Assembly (NCBI GenBank): GCA_000434915.1
Contig: FR882072.1
Location: forward strand, 47,464-105,448
From: Ruminococcus sp. CAG:563
GTDB taxonomy: Bacteria > Bacillota > Clostridia > Oscillospirales > Acutalibacteraceae
Length of the DNA: 57,985 bases
Reading direction: 5' to 3'
Below are positions 40,997 to 49,177 of the stretch, in pieces (position 1 is the first letter of the stretch; every line of letters starts with the position of its first letter). The translations under genes were made by a program, and so were the position numbers. The notes below the pieces were generated by a model that was not told the origin of the DNA, did not search any database, and was given only the letters and a program-made list of their open reading frames with translations.

Positions 40997-42784
40997 ATGG
41001 GATTAATGCAAAAGGCTGTTGAAACCTACGACAAGATGTCGCACCTCATAGGCAAAGAAATTGAGAAAAAAGAAACGCTCGCCCCGGTCGGACACATCAT
41101 TGCAAAACCTGCGATTCTAATTACAATAGATTCCGACGGAAATTTTGTTTCTGCTGAAAAGTTTGAAAAGAAAATTCCGATTCCGGTAACGGAAGAATCA
41201 TCGGGAAGAACTTCTTCTCCTGTTGCACACTGCCTTTGTGACCAAATTGGTTACGTTTGCTGCAACGACTCCGACAACAGCAAGAACTTACTGTATATTG
41301 ATCAGCTGAAGGAATGGGCAAATTCGGATTTTTCTCATCCAAAGGTTGAAGCCATTTTGAAATATGTGAAGTCAGGAACTGCAAAGCAGGATTTGCTGTC
41401 ATGCGGATTATTAAATCTTGATGATAAAGGAAACTTTAAAAATGAAAAAGAATTGATTTGCTGGTCTGTTTTAGGTCTTGATTCGCCCGGACCCGTTTGG
41501 ACGGACAGCAATTTACAGAAACTTTTTTCTGATTTCTATTTGTCAAAGATCAGTAAGAAAGAAAAATCATTGTGCATGATTTCCGGAGAGGAAGCCGTCT
41601 GCACTCAGCAAAATCTCAAAGGAATTTTTTCGCTTAACGGTAACGCTAAAATAATCTCCGCCAATGATAAAACAAACTTCACGTTCAGAGGAAGATTTCT
41701 TAATGACAGTGAAGCGTTCGAAATCGGCTATGAGCAATCTCAAAAAGGACATAATGCTTTAAAATGGTTAATAGCAAATCAAGGCGTTATCATTGGCAAT
41801 CGAGTTTTTGTCTGTTGGAATCCGGACGGTCTCAAGGTTCCGCAAATTCATTTGCCGTTCTTTGAGCCGGAAATCAAACCGAACGAACCGTCAGATTATA
41901 AACGGCAGTTGTTTGAAACCCTGCAATTATGTAAAAGCACTCTTAAGCCGGATAAAGACGTAATCGTTGCCGCCTTTGATGCCGCAACCACGGGAAGACT
42001 TTCCGTTGCCTATTACAGCGAATTCAAGAGCGGAGATTTTCTTGACCGACTTGAATATTGGGATGAAACCTGTTGCTGGTTCAACCGTTTCGGAATTTCT
42101 TCCCCGTATCTCAGCTCAATCGTAAAATACGCTTTCGGCACCCAACGCGGCAATGCTGAAAACGCAAAAATTGAGATTGATGAAAGAATTGAAAAACAGC
42201 TTATGCAAAGATTGATTTTTTGCAGACTGGAAAAGCAAATTTTCCCGAGAGATATAATGCTTGCACTGTTTAACAAGTCAAAAAATCTGCAAATATACAA
42301 TAAAGTCAACCGAGCCAATCTATTATTTGCCGCCTGTGCGGTAATCAAAAAATATCACCATGACAAATTTAAGGAGGAATGGGAAATGTCTTTGGAAAAG
42401 GACAAAAAGGACAGAAGCTATCAATTCGGCAGATTGCTTGCTGTTCTTGAAAAAATCGAATCCGATGTTTTGAGAGAAAGAGGCGAAGAAAGGGAAACAA
42501 GTGCATTAAGGCTCCAATCTGTTTTTGTTCAGCGTCCGGCTTATGCAGCCAAAGTTATTATGGATGGACTTAAGACAGCTTATTATCCGAGACTGAGTGC
42601 AGGGAGAAGAGCGTATTACGAAGCCATGATCGGAGAAATATTCGAAAATCTCTCTCAGTTCTGCGATGATAATTATAATAAACCTCTTACAGAAACATAT
42701 CTGTTGGGTTATTATCTGCAAAGAAATGACATGTACAAGAAAAAAGAAACAAAAGAAAACACGGAGGTAAATGACAATGAGTAA
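40997..42784 (+). CDS. cas8c: Cas8c (Csd1), large subunit of the type I-C Cascade
   Basis: 595-residue large subunit that recognises the PAM and organises the complex; an internal start within cas8c usually also yields the small subunit (Cas11c). The N-terminus (LMQKAVETYDKMSHLIG) and the central region SGRTSSPVAHCLCDQIGYVCC are Csd1-like. A plausible internal ribosome site for the small subunit is AAGGAGG just before the ATG at about 42386 (MSLEKDKKDRSYQFGRLL), which would give about 132 residues, the size of Cas11c. No disruption is visible. Starts at the base after the cas5 stop. Confidence 0.93.
   Translation: MGLMQKAVETYDKMSHLIGKEIEKKETLAPVGHIIAKPAILITIDSDGNFVSAEKFEKKIPIPVTEESSGRTSSPVAHCLCDQIGYVCCNDSDNSKNLLYIDQLKEWANSDFSHPKVEAILKYVKSGTAKQDLLSCGLLNLDDKGNFKNEKELICWSVLGLDSPGPVWTDSNLQKLFSDFYLSKISKKEKSLCMISGEEAVCTQQNLKGIFSLNGNAKIISANDKTNFTFRGRFLNDSEAFEIGYEQSQKGHNALKWLIANQGVIIGNRVFVCWNPDGLKVPQIHLPFFEPEIKPNEPSDYKRQLFETLQLCKSTLKPDKDVIVAAFDAATTGRLSVAYYSEFKSGDFLDRLEYWDETCCWFNRFGISSPYLSSIVKYAFGTQRGNAENAKIEIDERIEKQLMQRLIFCRLEKQIFPRDIMLALFNKSKNLQIYNKVNRANLLFAACAVIKKYHHDKFKEEWEMSLEKDKKDRSYQFGRLLAVLEKIESDVLRERGEERETSALRLQSVFVQRPAYAAKVIMDGLKTAYYPRLSAGRRAYYEAMIGEIFENLSQFCDDNYNKPLTETYLLGYYLQRNDMYKKKETKENTEVNDNE
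42386..42784 (+). CDS. cas11c: Probable internal start producing the Cas11c small subunit
   Basis: Within cas8c, AAGGAGGAATGGGAA is followed by an ATG in the same frame (at about 42386), opening MSLEKDKKDRSYQFGRLLAV. In type I-C systems the small subunit is made from such an internal start. Length about 132 residues fits. Support is by analogy with the known system and the visible ribosome site. Confidence 0.5.
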   Translation: MSLEKDKKDRSYQFGRLLAVLEKIESDVLRERGEERETSALRLQSVFVQRPAYAAKVIMDGLKTAYYPRLSAGRRAYYEAMIGEIFENLSQFCDDNYNKPLTETYLLGYYLQRNDMYKKKETKENTEVNDNE

Positions 42785-43619
42785 GTTTGAAAACAAGGTA
42801 GATTTTGTGGTATTGGTATCGGTAAACAATGCAAACTCGAACGGAGACCCGCTTAACGGCAATCGTCCGAGAACCGATTACAACGGATTTGGCGAAATTT
42901 CTGACGTTTGTATCAAAAGAAAGATTCGCAACCGTATGCAGGATATGGGCAATGAAATATTTGTCAAATCGGACGACAGAGCAGATGACGGTTGCATCTG
43001 CCTCAAAGAACGTGCCGCATGTCTTTCAAAAATCAAATCACAGGATGAATTTGCAAAACAGGCCTGCGAAAAATGGCTGGACGTTCGTACTTTCGGTCAG
43101 GTTTTTGCATTTAAAAACTTTGACTGTGCTTCCGTCGGCGTAAGAGGTCCTGTCTCAATTCATCAGGCGGTAAGCATTGACCCTGTTGAAATTGATTCAA
43201 TGCAGATCACCAAAAGCGTCAGCGGCGAAAGAAAAAAAGAGAGCGAACGCGGCAGCGACACAATGGGAATGAAACACTTCGTTCGTTTCGGATTATATGA
43301 AATCAAAGGCTCAATCAACGTTCAGCTTGCCGATAAAACAGGCTTCTCGGCCGAAGATGCACAAACAGTCAAAGAGTGCCTTAAAACATTGTTTGTAAAT
43401 GATGCATCTTCCGCAAGACCCGACGGATCAATGGAAGTTGTCAAGCTCATTTGGTGGGAACATAACTGCAAAGACGGTCAGTATTCATCCGCAAAGGTAC
43501 ACCGTTCCGTAAAGGTTAAGCTTCATGATGACGTTGCAGTTCCGTCCTGCTTTGAAGATTATGACATCAGCATTGATAATCTTGACGGTCTCACACCCGA
43601 GGTTATTGACTGTGTATGA
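42777..43619 (+). CDS. cas7c: Cas7c (Csd2), crRNA-backbone subunit of type I-C Cascade
   Basis: 280-residue RAMP protein that forms the helical filament along the crRNA spacer. The start VDFVVLVSVNNANSNGDPLNGNRPR is the Csd2 signature, followed by GVRGPVSIHQAVSIDPV and the MGMKHFVRFGLY segment. The ATG at 42777 is preferred over 42771 because GGAGG then lies 9 bases away. Overlaps cas8c by 8 bases, and its stop overlaps the cas4 remnant start. Seems intact. Confidence 0.94.
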   Translation: MSKFENKVDFVVLVSVNNANSNGDPLNGNRPRTDYNGFGEISDVCIKRKIRNRMQDMGNEIFVKSDDRADDGCICLKERAACLSKIKSQDEFAKQACEKWLDVRTFGQVFAFKNFDCASVGVRGPVSIHQAVSIDPVEIDSMQITKSVSGERKKESERGSDTMGMKHFVRFGLYEIKGSINVQLADKTGFSAEDAQTVKECLKTLFVNDASSARPDGSMEVVKLIWWEHNCKDGQYSSAKVHRSVKVKLHDDVAVPSCFEDYDISIDNLDGLTPEVIDCV

Positions 43620-43840
43620 TAACGACTATCTATTGATTTCCGGTCTGCAACACTTTGTCTTTTGCCGTCGTCAATGGGCCTTGATTCACATTGAGCAGCA
43701 ATGGCAGGAAAATTTTCTGACGGCAGAAGGCAGAGTTGTACACAACCGTGTTCACGACGTCGGAGTTAAAGACTTTCGAAACGGAACGCTGACAATCCGT
43801 GGCTTGAATGTCAAATCGGACAAGTTAGGTCTTACCGGCA
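43612..43840 (+). pseudogene. cas4: cas4 remnant, first ~76 codons only
   Basis: Reading from the GTG at 43612 gives VYDNDYLLISGLQHFVFCRR, the Cas4 N-terminus of type I-C with the first iron-sulphur Cys, and continues to LGLTGT. Family members go on with CDVVEF and the RecB-type nuclease motifs, then three C-terminal cysteines; all of that is missing (normal length about 215). After 43840 the sequence continues as cas2 in another frame, so the cas4 frame runs to a stop at 43927-43929 with meaningless residues. It overlaps cas7 by eight bases, the normal start position. Confidence 0.88.
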
Positions 43841-43993
43841 CAGCTTATAAGTGTAAAGGCCGAGATTTTGGAGATTGCCGACAGAAGCGAGGACAGCATC
43901 AGAATTTATCACCTCGGCAACAATTATAGCCGCAAAATAGAACAATACGGTTGCAAAGTTGCATATGACCCGGAAGGCGACTTGATTTTATAG
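43841..43993 (+). pseudogene. cas2: cas2 remnant, last ~50 codons
   Basis: In the frame shifted by one base from the cas4 remnant, the sequence reads QLISVKAEILEIADRSEDSI, then RIYHLGNNYSRKIEQYG, and ends DPEGDLIL before TAG (43991-43993). This is the C-terminal half of type I-C Cas2 (compare the LRIYRLGNNY-type strand and terminal LIL/LIF of the family). The first ~46 codons and the whole of cas1 are absent. The join with cas4 lies within about 43836-43846. Confidence 0.85.
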
Positions 43994-44160
43994 TGCGATG
44001 CACAGGCTGTTGCAAAAGCCCCGGTAGGTTCGCACCAATGTACAATCGTTTATCATTCTATTTTGTAATTTTAAGAAAGCAAAATATAATAAACATTTTA
44101 TATTTTGCTATATTCTCGCAAAAGAAATAATGTTTGATAAAAATAATATTGAATATTTGT
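43994..44160. other. AT-rich junction between cas remnants and truncated ppdK; no CRISPR array
   Basis: Where a type I-C array would normally start there are no direct repeats of 30-37 bases. The region has a 12-bp AT hairpin with arms AGCAAAATATAA and TTATATTTTGCT (44078-44109), which may end the minus-strand ppdK transcript, and nothing else recognisable. Confidence 0.6.
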
Positions 44161-45834
44161 TTACTTTTGCTGTCGCTCCCTTTGCCGGGAGCGCTTAGCA
44201 TCTGCCGGAGTATCTGCATTTGTACGAACCTTAAGTCTTCTGTACTTATCGGCCCACTCCATAACTCTGCCGAACTCGCCTGCGATCTGAGCGTCAACTG
44301 TCGGGATGATACCGTCATAGATGTTACCTGTTGAACCGTCGATTGAGATGTAGTCACCCTCAACGAAGGTCTTGCCGGCAAGCTCGAACTTCTTGTTAGC
44401 TTCATCCATCTTGATGTCGCCGCAGCCCGATACACAGCAAGTACCCATACCACGGGCAACAACGGCTGCGTGAGATGTCATACCGCCACGAACTGTAAGA
44501 ATACCCTGAGCCGACTTCATACCTGTGATATCTTCCGGAGAAGTCTCAAGACGAACAAGAACAACCTTCTCGCCTCTTGCAGCCCACTCTACAGCGTCCT
44601 CAGCCGAGAATACGATCTTGCCGCAAGCAGCACCCGGAGATGCACCGAGGCCCTTGCCCATCGGTGTAGCAGCCTTAAGAGCCTTAGCATCGAACTGGGG
44701 ATGAAGAAGTGTGTCAAGGTTTCTCGGGTCGATCATCTTAACAGCCTGCTTCTCGTCGATCATTCCCTCGTCAACGAGGTCACAAGCGATCTTGAGGGCA
44801 GCCTGAGCTGTTCTCTTACCGTTTCTTGTCTGAAGCATGAAGAGCTTACCGTGCTCAACAGTGAACTCCATGTCCTGCATATCTCTGTAATGATCTTCAA
44901 GAGTATGGCAAACATCCTGGAACTGCTTGAAAGCCTCGGGGAACTTGTCAGCCATCTCGGAAATCTTCATCGGTGTACGAACGCCTGCAACAACGTCCTC
45001 GCCCTGTGCATTTGTAAGGAACTCACCGAAGAGGCCCTTTGCGCCTGTTGCCGGGTCACGGGTGAAAGCAACACCTGTACCGCAATCGTCGCCCATGTTA
45101 CCGAATGCCATTGACTGAACGTTAACAGCAGTACCCCATGAATACGGGATATCGTTGTCACGACGGTAAACGTTAGCACGCGGGTTGTCCCATGAACGGA
45201 AAACAGCCTCAACAGCACCCATGAGCTGCTCCTTCGGGTCTGACGGGAAGTCAGCACCGATCTTTGACTTGTACTCGTCCTTGAACTGACCTGCGAGAAC
45301 CTTGAGGTCATCGGCTGTAAGCTCAACGTCCTGAGTAACGCCCTTCTCAGCCTTCATCTTATCAATAAGCTCCTCGAAGTACTTCTTGCCGACTTCCATA
45401 ACGACGTCGGAGTACATCTGGATAAATCTTCTGTAGCAGTCCCAAGCCCAACGCGGGTTGCCTGACATCTCTGCGATTGTCTCAACAACGTCCTCGTTAA
45501 GACCGAGGTTAAGAATTGTGTCCATCATGCCGGGCATGGAAGCACGAGCGCCCGAACGAACGGAAACGAGGAGAGGATTCTTCTTGTCGCCGAACTTCTT
45601 GCCTGTGATCTCTTCCATCTTCTCGATGTAGTCCATGATCTGGCCCTTGATCTCATCATTGATCTTCTTGCCGTCTTCATAATACTTTGTGCAAGCTTCT
45701 GTTGTGATCGTAAATCCCTGGGGAACAGGAAGACCGATGTTGGTCATTTCTGCAAGGTTTGCACCTTTACCGCCGAGGAGATTACGCATGTCTTTGTTAC
45801 CTTCGGAAAAAAGGTAAGTATACTTAGTTGCCAT
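44161..45834 (-). pseudogene. ppdK: Pyruvate phosphate dikinase, truncated after the phosphohistidine domain
   Basis: The N-terminal nucleotide-binding domain (LLGGKGANLAEMTNIGLPVP at the start; DPATGAKGLFGEF) and the swivelling domain with catalytic His455 (GGMTSHAAVVARG, same position as in the Clostridium symbiosum enzyme) are intact. Full enzymes are about 875 residues and end with a PEP/pyruvate-binding TIM barrel of about 340 residues. Here native sequence stops at about residue 547 (VRTNADTPADAK) and a foreign tail RSRQRERQQK encoded by a palindrome (arms CGCTCCC and GGGAGCG) leads to a stop. The product could bind ATP and be phosphorylated but cannot use PEP. Strong start site (GGAGG) and extended -10 promoter remain. 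Misassembly is an alternative. Confidence 0.85.
44172..44199. repeat. Palindrome at the ppdK truncation point
   Basis: Arms CGCTCCC and GGGAGCG around GGCAAA on the minus strand, exactly where PPDK homology ends. It may be the end of an inserted palindromic element or the scar of a deletion. Confidence 0.45.
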
Positions 45835-45917
45835 GGGTATTACCTCCGTTTTAAAAAATATTACCTAAATTGTTAACAGCTATCGGGCATAATAATCCCA
45901 ATATCACGTTTCGTATT

Positions 45918-45926
45918 ATTATAACA
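45918..45926 (-). promoter_or_regulatory. Extended -10 promoter of ppdK
   Basis: Minus-strand TGTTATAAT (TGn plus a perfect TATAAT), about 85 bases before the ppdK ATG. There is no good -35 box. Confidence 0.5.
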
Positions 45927-46024
45927 TACCGGATTAACTATTGCTATACATTTTTAAGATAAATAAGCACAAATATAAGCCGAAACTTTTGTGAATATTG
46001 TCGTAAAAAAAATGAAAAATTCTA

Positions 46025-46053
46025 TTGTATTTCTTCCGATTTTCTGCAATAAT
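46025..46053 (+). promoter_or_regulatory. Promoter of glmU
   Basis: TTGTAT (46025-46030), 17-bp spacer, AATAAT (46048-46053). Confidence 0.5.
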
Positions 46054-46090
46054 TAGTATGTAGATTTTTATCCGCTGAGGAGGTAATAAA

Positions 46091-47491
46091 ATGAGTTCAA
46101 ATTGTGCAGTTATTTTGGCCGCAGGTCAGGGCACACGAATGAAATCTTCAAAGCCGAAGGTTCTCGCCGAGGTTTTGTTTAAGCCCATGATAGATTGGGT
46201 CACCGATGCGGCTGTCAACGCCGGCGTCGAGGATATTTGCCTGGTTACGGGCTTCAAGCGTGAAATGATCATCGAGCACTTCGGCGGCAGATTCAAGACC
46301 GTCGAGCAGAAGGAGCTTCTCGGTACGGGTCACGCAATCATGCAGGCAAAGGATTTCATCAAGGAGCATATCCCGGGCAACGTGCTCGTTCTCAACGGTG
46401 ACGCTCCCCTTATCCCCGCCGAAACGCTCAAAGCGGCTCTTGATTTTCATAAGGCAGGTAACAATGCGGCAACGGTTATCTCCGCAAAGGTCGCCGACCC
46501 GTTCGGTTACGGCAGAATAATCCGTTCAAGAGACGGCAAGCTCAAAAGAATAGTTGAGGAAAAGGAAGCTACACAGGACGAAAAGATAGTCAATGAGGTA
46601 AACTCGGGTGCATATTGGTTTTCCGGCTCGGTTCTTCTCGAATCGCTCGAGGGTATAGTCGAAAAGCACGACAGAAAGAATGATGAAGCGATCGAATATC
46701 ATCTTACCGACGCAGTTGAGGTCATTCTCGAAAAAGGTCTAAATGCCGTCGCTTACGACGCAAGCTCGCCCGATATCGTTCTCGGGGCAAACGACAGGGT
46801 ACAGCTCCAGCTACTCAACGATATCGCTCGCAGAAACATTCTCAAAAAGCACATGCTCAACGGCGTTTCGATTCCGTGTGCGGACGGAGTTATCATCTCA
46901 CCCGACGCTAAAATCAAAGCAGATACGGAGATTCTCCCCGGCACGATAATCAAGGGCAAGTCCGTTATCGGTGCAAACTGCGATATAGGCCCGAACAGTC
47001 TCATTGAGGACAGCGTTATCGGTGACAACGTTTCGCTCAACAATGTTCAATGCTACAGTGCGGAGATAAAGAACGGTGCACACATGGGTCCGTTCGTTCG
47101 TGTACGTCCCGGTTCGGTTATCGGCGAGGGAGTCAAGGTCGGTAACTTTGTTGAATTCAAGAATTCCGTCATCGGCGACCATACGAGCGTCGCTCACCTG
47201 ACATATATAGGCGATTCCGACGTCGGCAGCGGTGTAAACTTCGGCTGCGGCTGTGCGACCGCCAACTATGACGGCAAAACCAAGGCGAGAACAAAAGTCG
47301 GAAACAATGCGTTCATCGGCTGCGACACCTGCCTTGTTGCTCCCGTTCAGGTCGGAGACAACGCATACACGGCGGCAGGCTCGGTTATCACCGAAAACGT
47401 TCCCGACAATGCCCTTGCAATCGCAAGAGCCAAGGAATCCGTCAAGAAGGATTGGGTCAAGAAAAAGAAGCCATACAGATGGCAGAAGTAA
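46091..47491 (+). CDS. glmU: Bifunctional UDP-N-acetylglucosamine pyrophosphorylase / glucosamine-1-phosphate acetyltransferase
   Basis: Makes UDP-GlcNAc for peptidoglycan. N-terminal Rossmann-like uridylyltransferase with LAAGQGTRMKSSKPKVL and GTGHAIMQA; C-terminal left-handed beta-helix of hexapeptide repeats (VIGANCDIG, SVIGDNVS and so on) with the acetyltransferase active-site region FVEFKNSVIGDHTSVAHLTYIGD containing the catalytic His. 466 residues is standard. TGAGGAGG precedes the ATG. Followed 10 bases later by a lipoprotein gene and then pth; in Firmicutes glmU is often near pth, usually with prs between. Confidence 0.97.
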   Translation: MSSNCAVILAAGQGTRMKSSKPKVLAEVLFKPMIDWVTDAAVNAGVEDICLVTGFKREMIIEHFGGRFKTVEQKELLGTGHAIMQAKDFIKEHIPGNVLVLNGDAPLIPAETLKAALDFHKAGNNAATVISAKVADPFGYGRIIRSRDGKLKRIVEEKEATQDEKIVNEVNSGAYWFSGSVLLESLEGIVEKHDRKNDEAIEYHLTDAVEVILEKGLNAVAYDASSPDIVLGANDRVQLQLLNDIARRNILKKHMLNGVSIPCADGVIISPDAKIKADTEILPGTIIKGKSVIGANCDIGPNSLIEDSVIGDNVSLNNVQCYSAEIKNGAHMGPFVRVRPGSVIGEGVKVGNFVEFKNSVIGDHTSVAHLTYIGDSDVGSGVNFGCGCATANYDGKTKARTKVGNNAFIGCDTCLVAPVQVGDNAYTAAGSVITENVPDNALAIARAKESVKKDWVKKKKPYRWQK

Positions 47492-47501
47492 GAGGTAGAT
47501 T

Positions 47502-48260
47502 ATGAACAGCAAAATTTTAATGAGAATTATTTCGCTTGTCATGGCAGCGAGCGTTGTGCTCGCCGTCGGCGGCTGCGGAAAGAAGGGCAACACTTCGGAT
47601 GTTATATCCGGTGCTGACGCTTCTAACGGAACAACCAAGGCAAGCGTTCAAGAGGTCATTGACGGAAAAGGTGCTCCGGTTCAGCCGAGCGTTGACGAAA
47701 AAGCAAGCACCGCCGTAGTTAAGTACACCAAGGTCAACTCAGAGGGCAAGAAAGAGGACGCAACAACCGTTGTCAACGTCAACAGCCCCATCATCAATGA
47801 GATTTCAATGAGTGCAAAGCTGAGTGACCAGTACAAGACGGACGCTCAGAAGCTTAACTTTGTCAACAGCGTTACAAGAAATAACGACATTGATAAAGAC
47901 AAGGCTGAGGAAATCATCAAAAAGGCCGACGAATGGGTTGAATTCGGCTACACGGCTTATGTTGCCAACACGAGCGCACAGCGACTTGTCACCGCTTTCC
48001 TTGAAATCGGCGGCAAGAACAACAACCTCGTTGTTAAGAAGAATCTTGACTGCGAATACGGTATCAAATCCGGCTCGGCAACGACCGTTTACATTTCCGG
48101 TTTTGTAAACATAGAGAAATTCCCCGATGAGGAATCAATCATCAAGGAGCTTAACGGCATGAATATCAAGCTGGTTTACACCCTGACCGATGACAGCGTA
48201 ACAGATATCGAAAACTGGGACGAGGTTAACAAAAAGACAATGGATGTTAAGTTCGGCTAA
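47502..48260 (+). CDS. Lipoprotein of unknown function
   Basis: 252 residues. Signal peptide with hydrophobic ISLVMAASVVLAV and lipobox V-G-G-C at about residue 28, so the mature protein is lipid-anchored. After the Cys there is a Ser/Thr/Asp-rich linker, then a soluble domain of mixed strands and helices (DKDKAEEIIKKADEWVEFGYTAYVANTSAQRLVTAFLEI). I do not recognise a family. It lies 10 bases after glmU with a GAGGT site, so it is co-transcribed, and 71 bases before pth. Its place in an envelope-precursor operon suggests a cell-envelope role. Confidence 0.85.
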   Translation: MNSKILMRIISLVMAASVVLAVGGCGKKGNTSDVISGADASNGTTKASVQEVIDGKGAPVQPSVDEKASTAVVKYTKVNSEGKKEDATTVVNVNSPIINEISMSAKLSDQYKTDAQKLNFVNSVTRNNDIDKDKAEEIIKKADEWVEFGYTAYVANTSAQRLVTAFLEIGGKNNNLVVKKNLDCEYGIKSGSATTVYISGFVNIEKFPDEESIIKELNGMNIKLVYTLTDDSVTDIENWDEVNKKTMDVKFG

Positions 48261-48331
48261 TAAAATAGATATAAAACATATTTGTCGTATTGAGGTCAAC
48301 GCTTCAATACGACAATTTCCTGAGGTGCAAA

Positions 48332-48934
48332 ATGTTCTTTAAAAGAAGCAAGGGAATTGCACCCGGCCCGATTGAGTTTCTCATCGTCGGCCTCGGCAAT
48401 CCCGGCAAAAACTACGAATTCACACGACACAATGCAGGCTTCCTGACGCTGGACCATATTGCAAGCGAGCTTGACACGGAGATAACGAATCTCAAAAACA
48501 ATGCGCTTGTCGCAGATGTTGTTATCGACGGCCACAGATGTCTGCTCGTTAAGCCGCAGACATTCATGAACAACAGCGGCACGGCAGTCAGAGACATTGC
48601 GAAGTTCTATAAGATTCCGCCCGAGAAAATAATCGTGATTTTTGACGACATTTCCCTCCCCTGCGGCAAGCTGAGAATCAGACGCAAGGGAACGGACGGC
48701 GGCCACAACGGAATCAAGAGTATCATCTATCATCTCAATTCCGACCTATTCCCGAGAATCAAGATCGGCATAGGTGCGAAGCCTAACCCGGAATACGACC
48801 TCGCCGATTGGGTTCTTTCAAAGTTCGGCAAGGACGATATGGAACAGCTCAAGGCGGCCATAACAAAGGCAACCGAGGTTCTTCCGTTCATTCTCGACGG
48901 AGACATCGACAAAGCAATGAATAAAGCGAATTAA
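48332..48934 (+). CDS. pth: Peptidyl-tRNA hydrolase
   Basis: Recycles tRNA from prematurely released peptidyl-tRNA. 200 residues with the family motifs: Asn23 in LIVGLGNPGKNYE, catalytic His33 in TRHNAGF, Asn in KPQTFMNNSG, catalytic Asp in VIFDDISLPCGKLRIR, and the C-terminal GGHNGIKSI loop. The ATG at 48332 follows GAGGTG at proper spacing; the frame extends 14 codons further upstream without a site. A UUCG-tetraloop terminator follows directly. Confidence 0.97.
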   Translation: MFFKRSKGIAPGPIEFLIVGLGNPGKNYEFTRHNAGFLTLDHIASELDTEITNLKNNALVADVVIDGHRCLLVKPQTFMNNSGTAVRDIAKFYKIPPEKIIVIFDDISLPCGKLRIRRKGTDGGHNGIKSIIYHLNSDLFPRIKIGIGAKPNPEYDLADWVLSKFGKDDMEQLKAAITKATEVLPFILDGDIDKAMNKAN

Positions 48935-48937
48935 AAT

Positions 48938-48972
48938 GCGGACGACTTCGGTCGTCCGTGATTTATATTATT
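48938..48972. terminator. UUCG/CGAA tetraloop terminator shared by pth and a candidate sRNA
   Basis: Arms GGACGAC (48940-48946) and GTCGTCC (48951-48957) around TTCG. On the minus strand the same stem has a CGAA loop and is followed by CATTTTAATT. The tail is only moderately T-rich on either side. Confidence 0.6.
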
Positions 48973-49085
48973 CAACAATATCTGCGATAGATGCGGTAAA
49001 TGCACGTTCTGCACGGATCAACGACCGCACCGCTCAAGGTCAGAAAGCAATTTAAGACCTCGTTTTCTCTCAAGGAGCTCATTGT
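48938..49085 (-). ncRNA. Candidate stand-alone small RNA
   Basis: A 240-base gap between pth and the endonuclease gene has no protein gene. On the minus strand a promoter (TTGTGT at 49112-49117, 16 bp, perfect TATAAT at 49090-49095) is followed after about 145 bases by the terminator hairpin. In between are two more stems, CGAGGTC/GACCTTG and TGCGGT/ACCGCA. Together this is the layout of a small RNA gene. No known class is recognised; 6S RNA was considered but the ends do not pair. Confidence 0.3.
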
Positions 49086-49134
49086 AACTATTATACCGGC
49101 ACTACGTTCTCACACAAGGAAGGCGAAAAAGGTC

Positions 49135-49177
49135 AAAAAATTAGCTGTGACAGATCATTCCGTCACAGCTCTTTTGA
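49135..49177. terminator. Terminator of the acn-icd-rex operon
   Basis: Perfect 9-bp stem AGCTGTGAC / GTCACAGCT (49143-49170). On the minus strand it is followed by TAATTTTTTG; on the plus strand by CTTTTG. It is one base past the stop of the endonuclease-like gene. Confidence 0.75.

Noticed and set aside
43930..44160. Looked for a CRISPR array after the cas genes
   Set aside because: No direct repeat of 25 bases or more and no regular spacing; GTGCGATGCAC and the AT hairpin are single palindromes.
43994..44200. Insertion sequence at the rearranged point
   Set aside because: No transposase fragment, terminal inverted repeat pair or target-site duplication can be demonstrated; only isolated palindromes are present.
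48938..49085. 6S RNA identity for the candidate small RNA
   Set aside because: The expected closing helix between 5' and 3' ends and the central bubble cannot be formed; length is also short.
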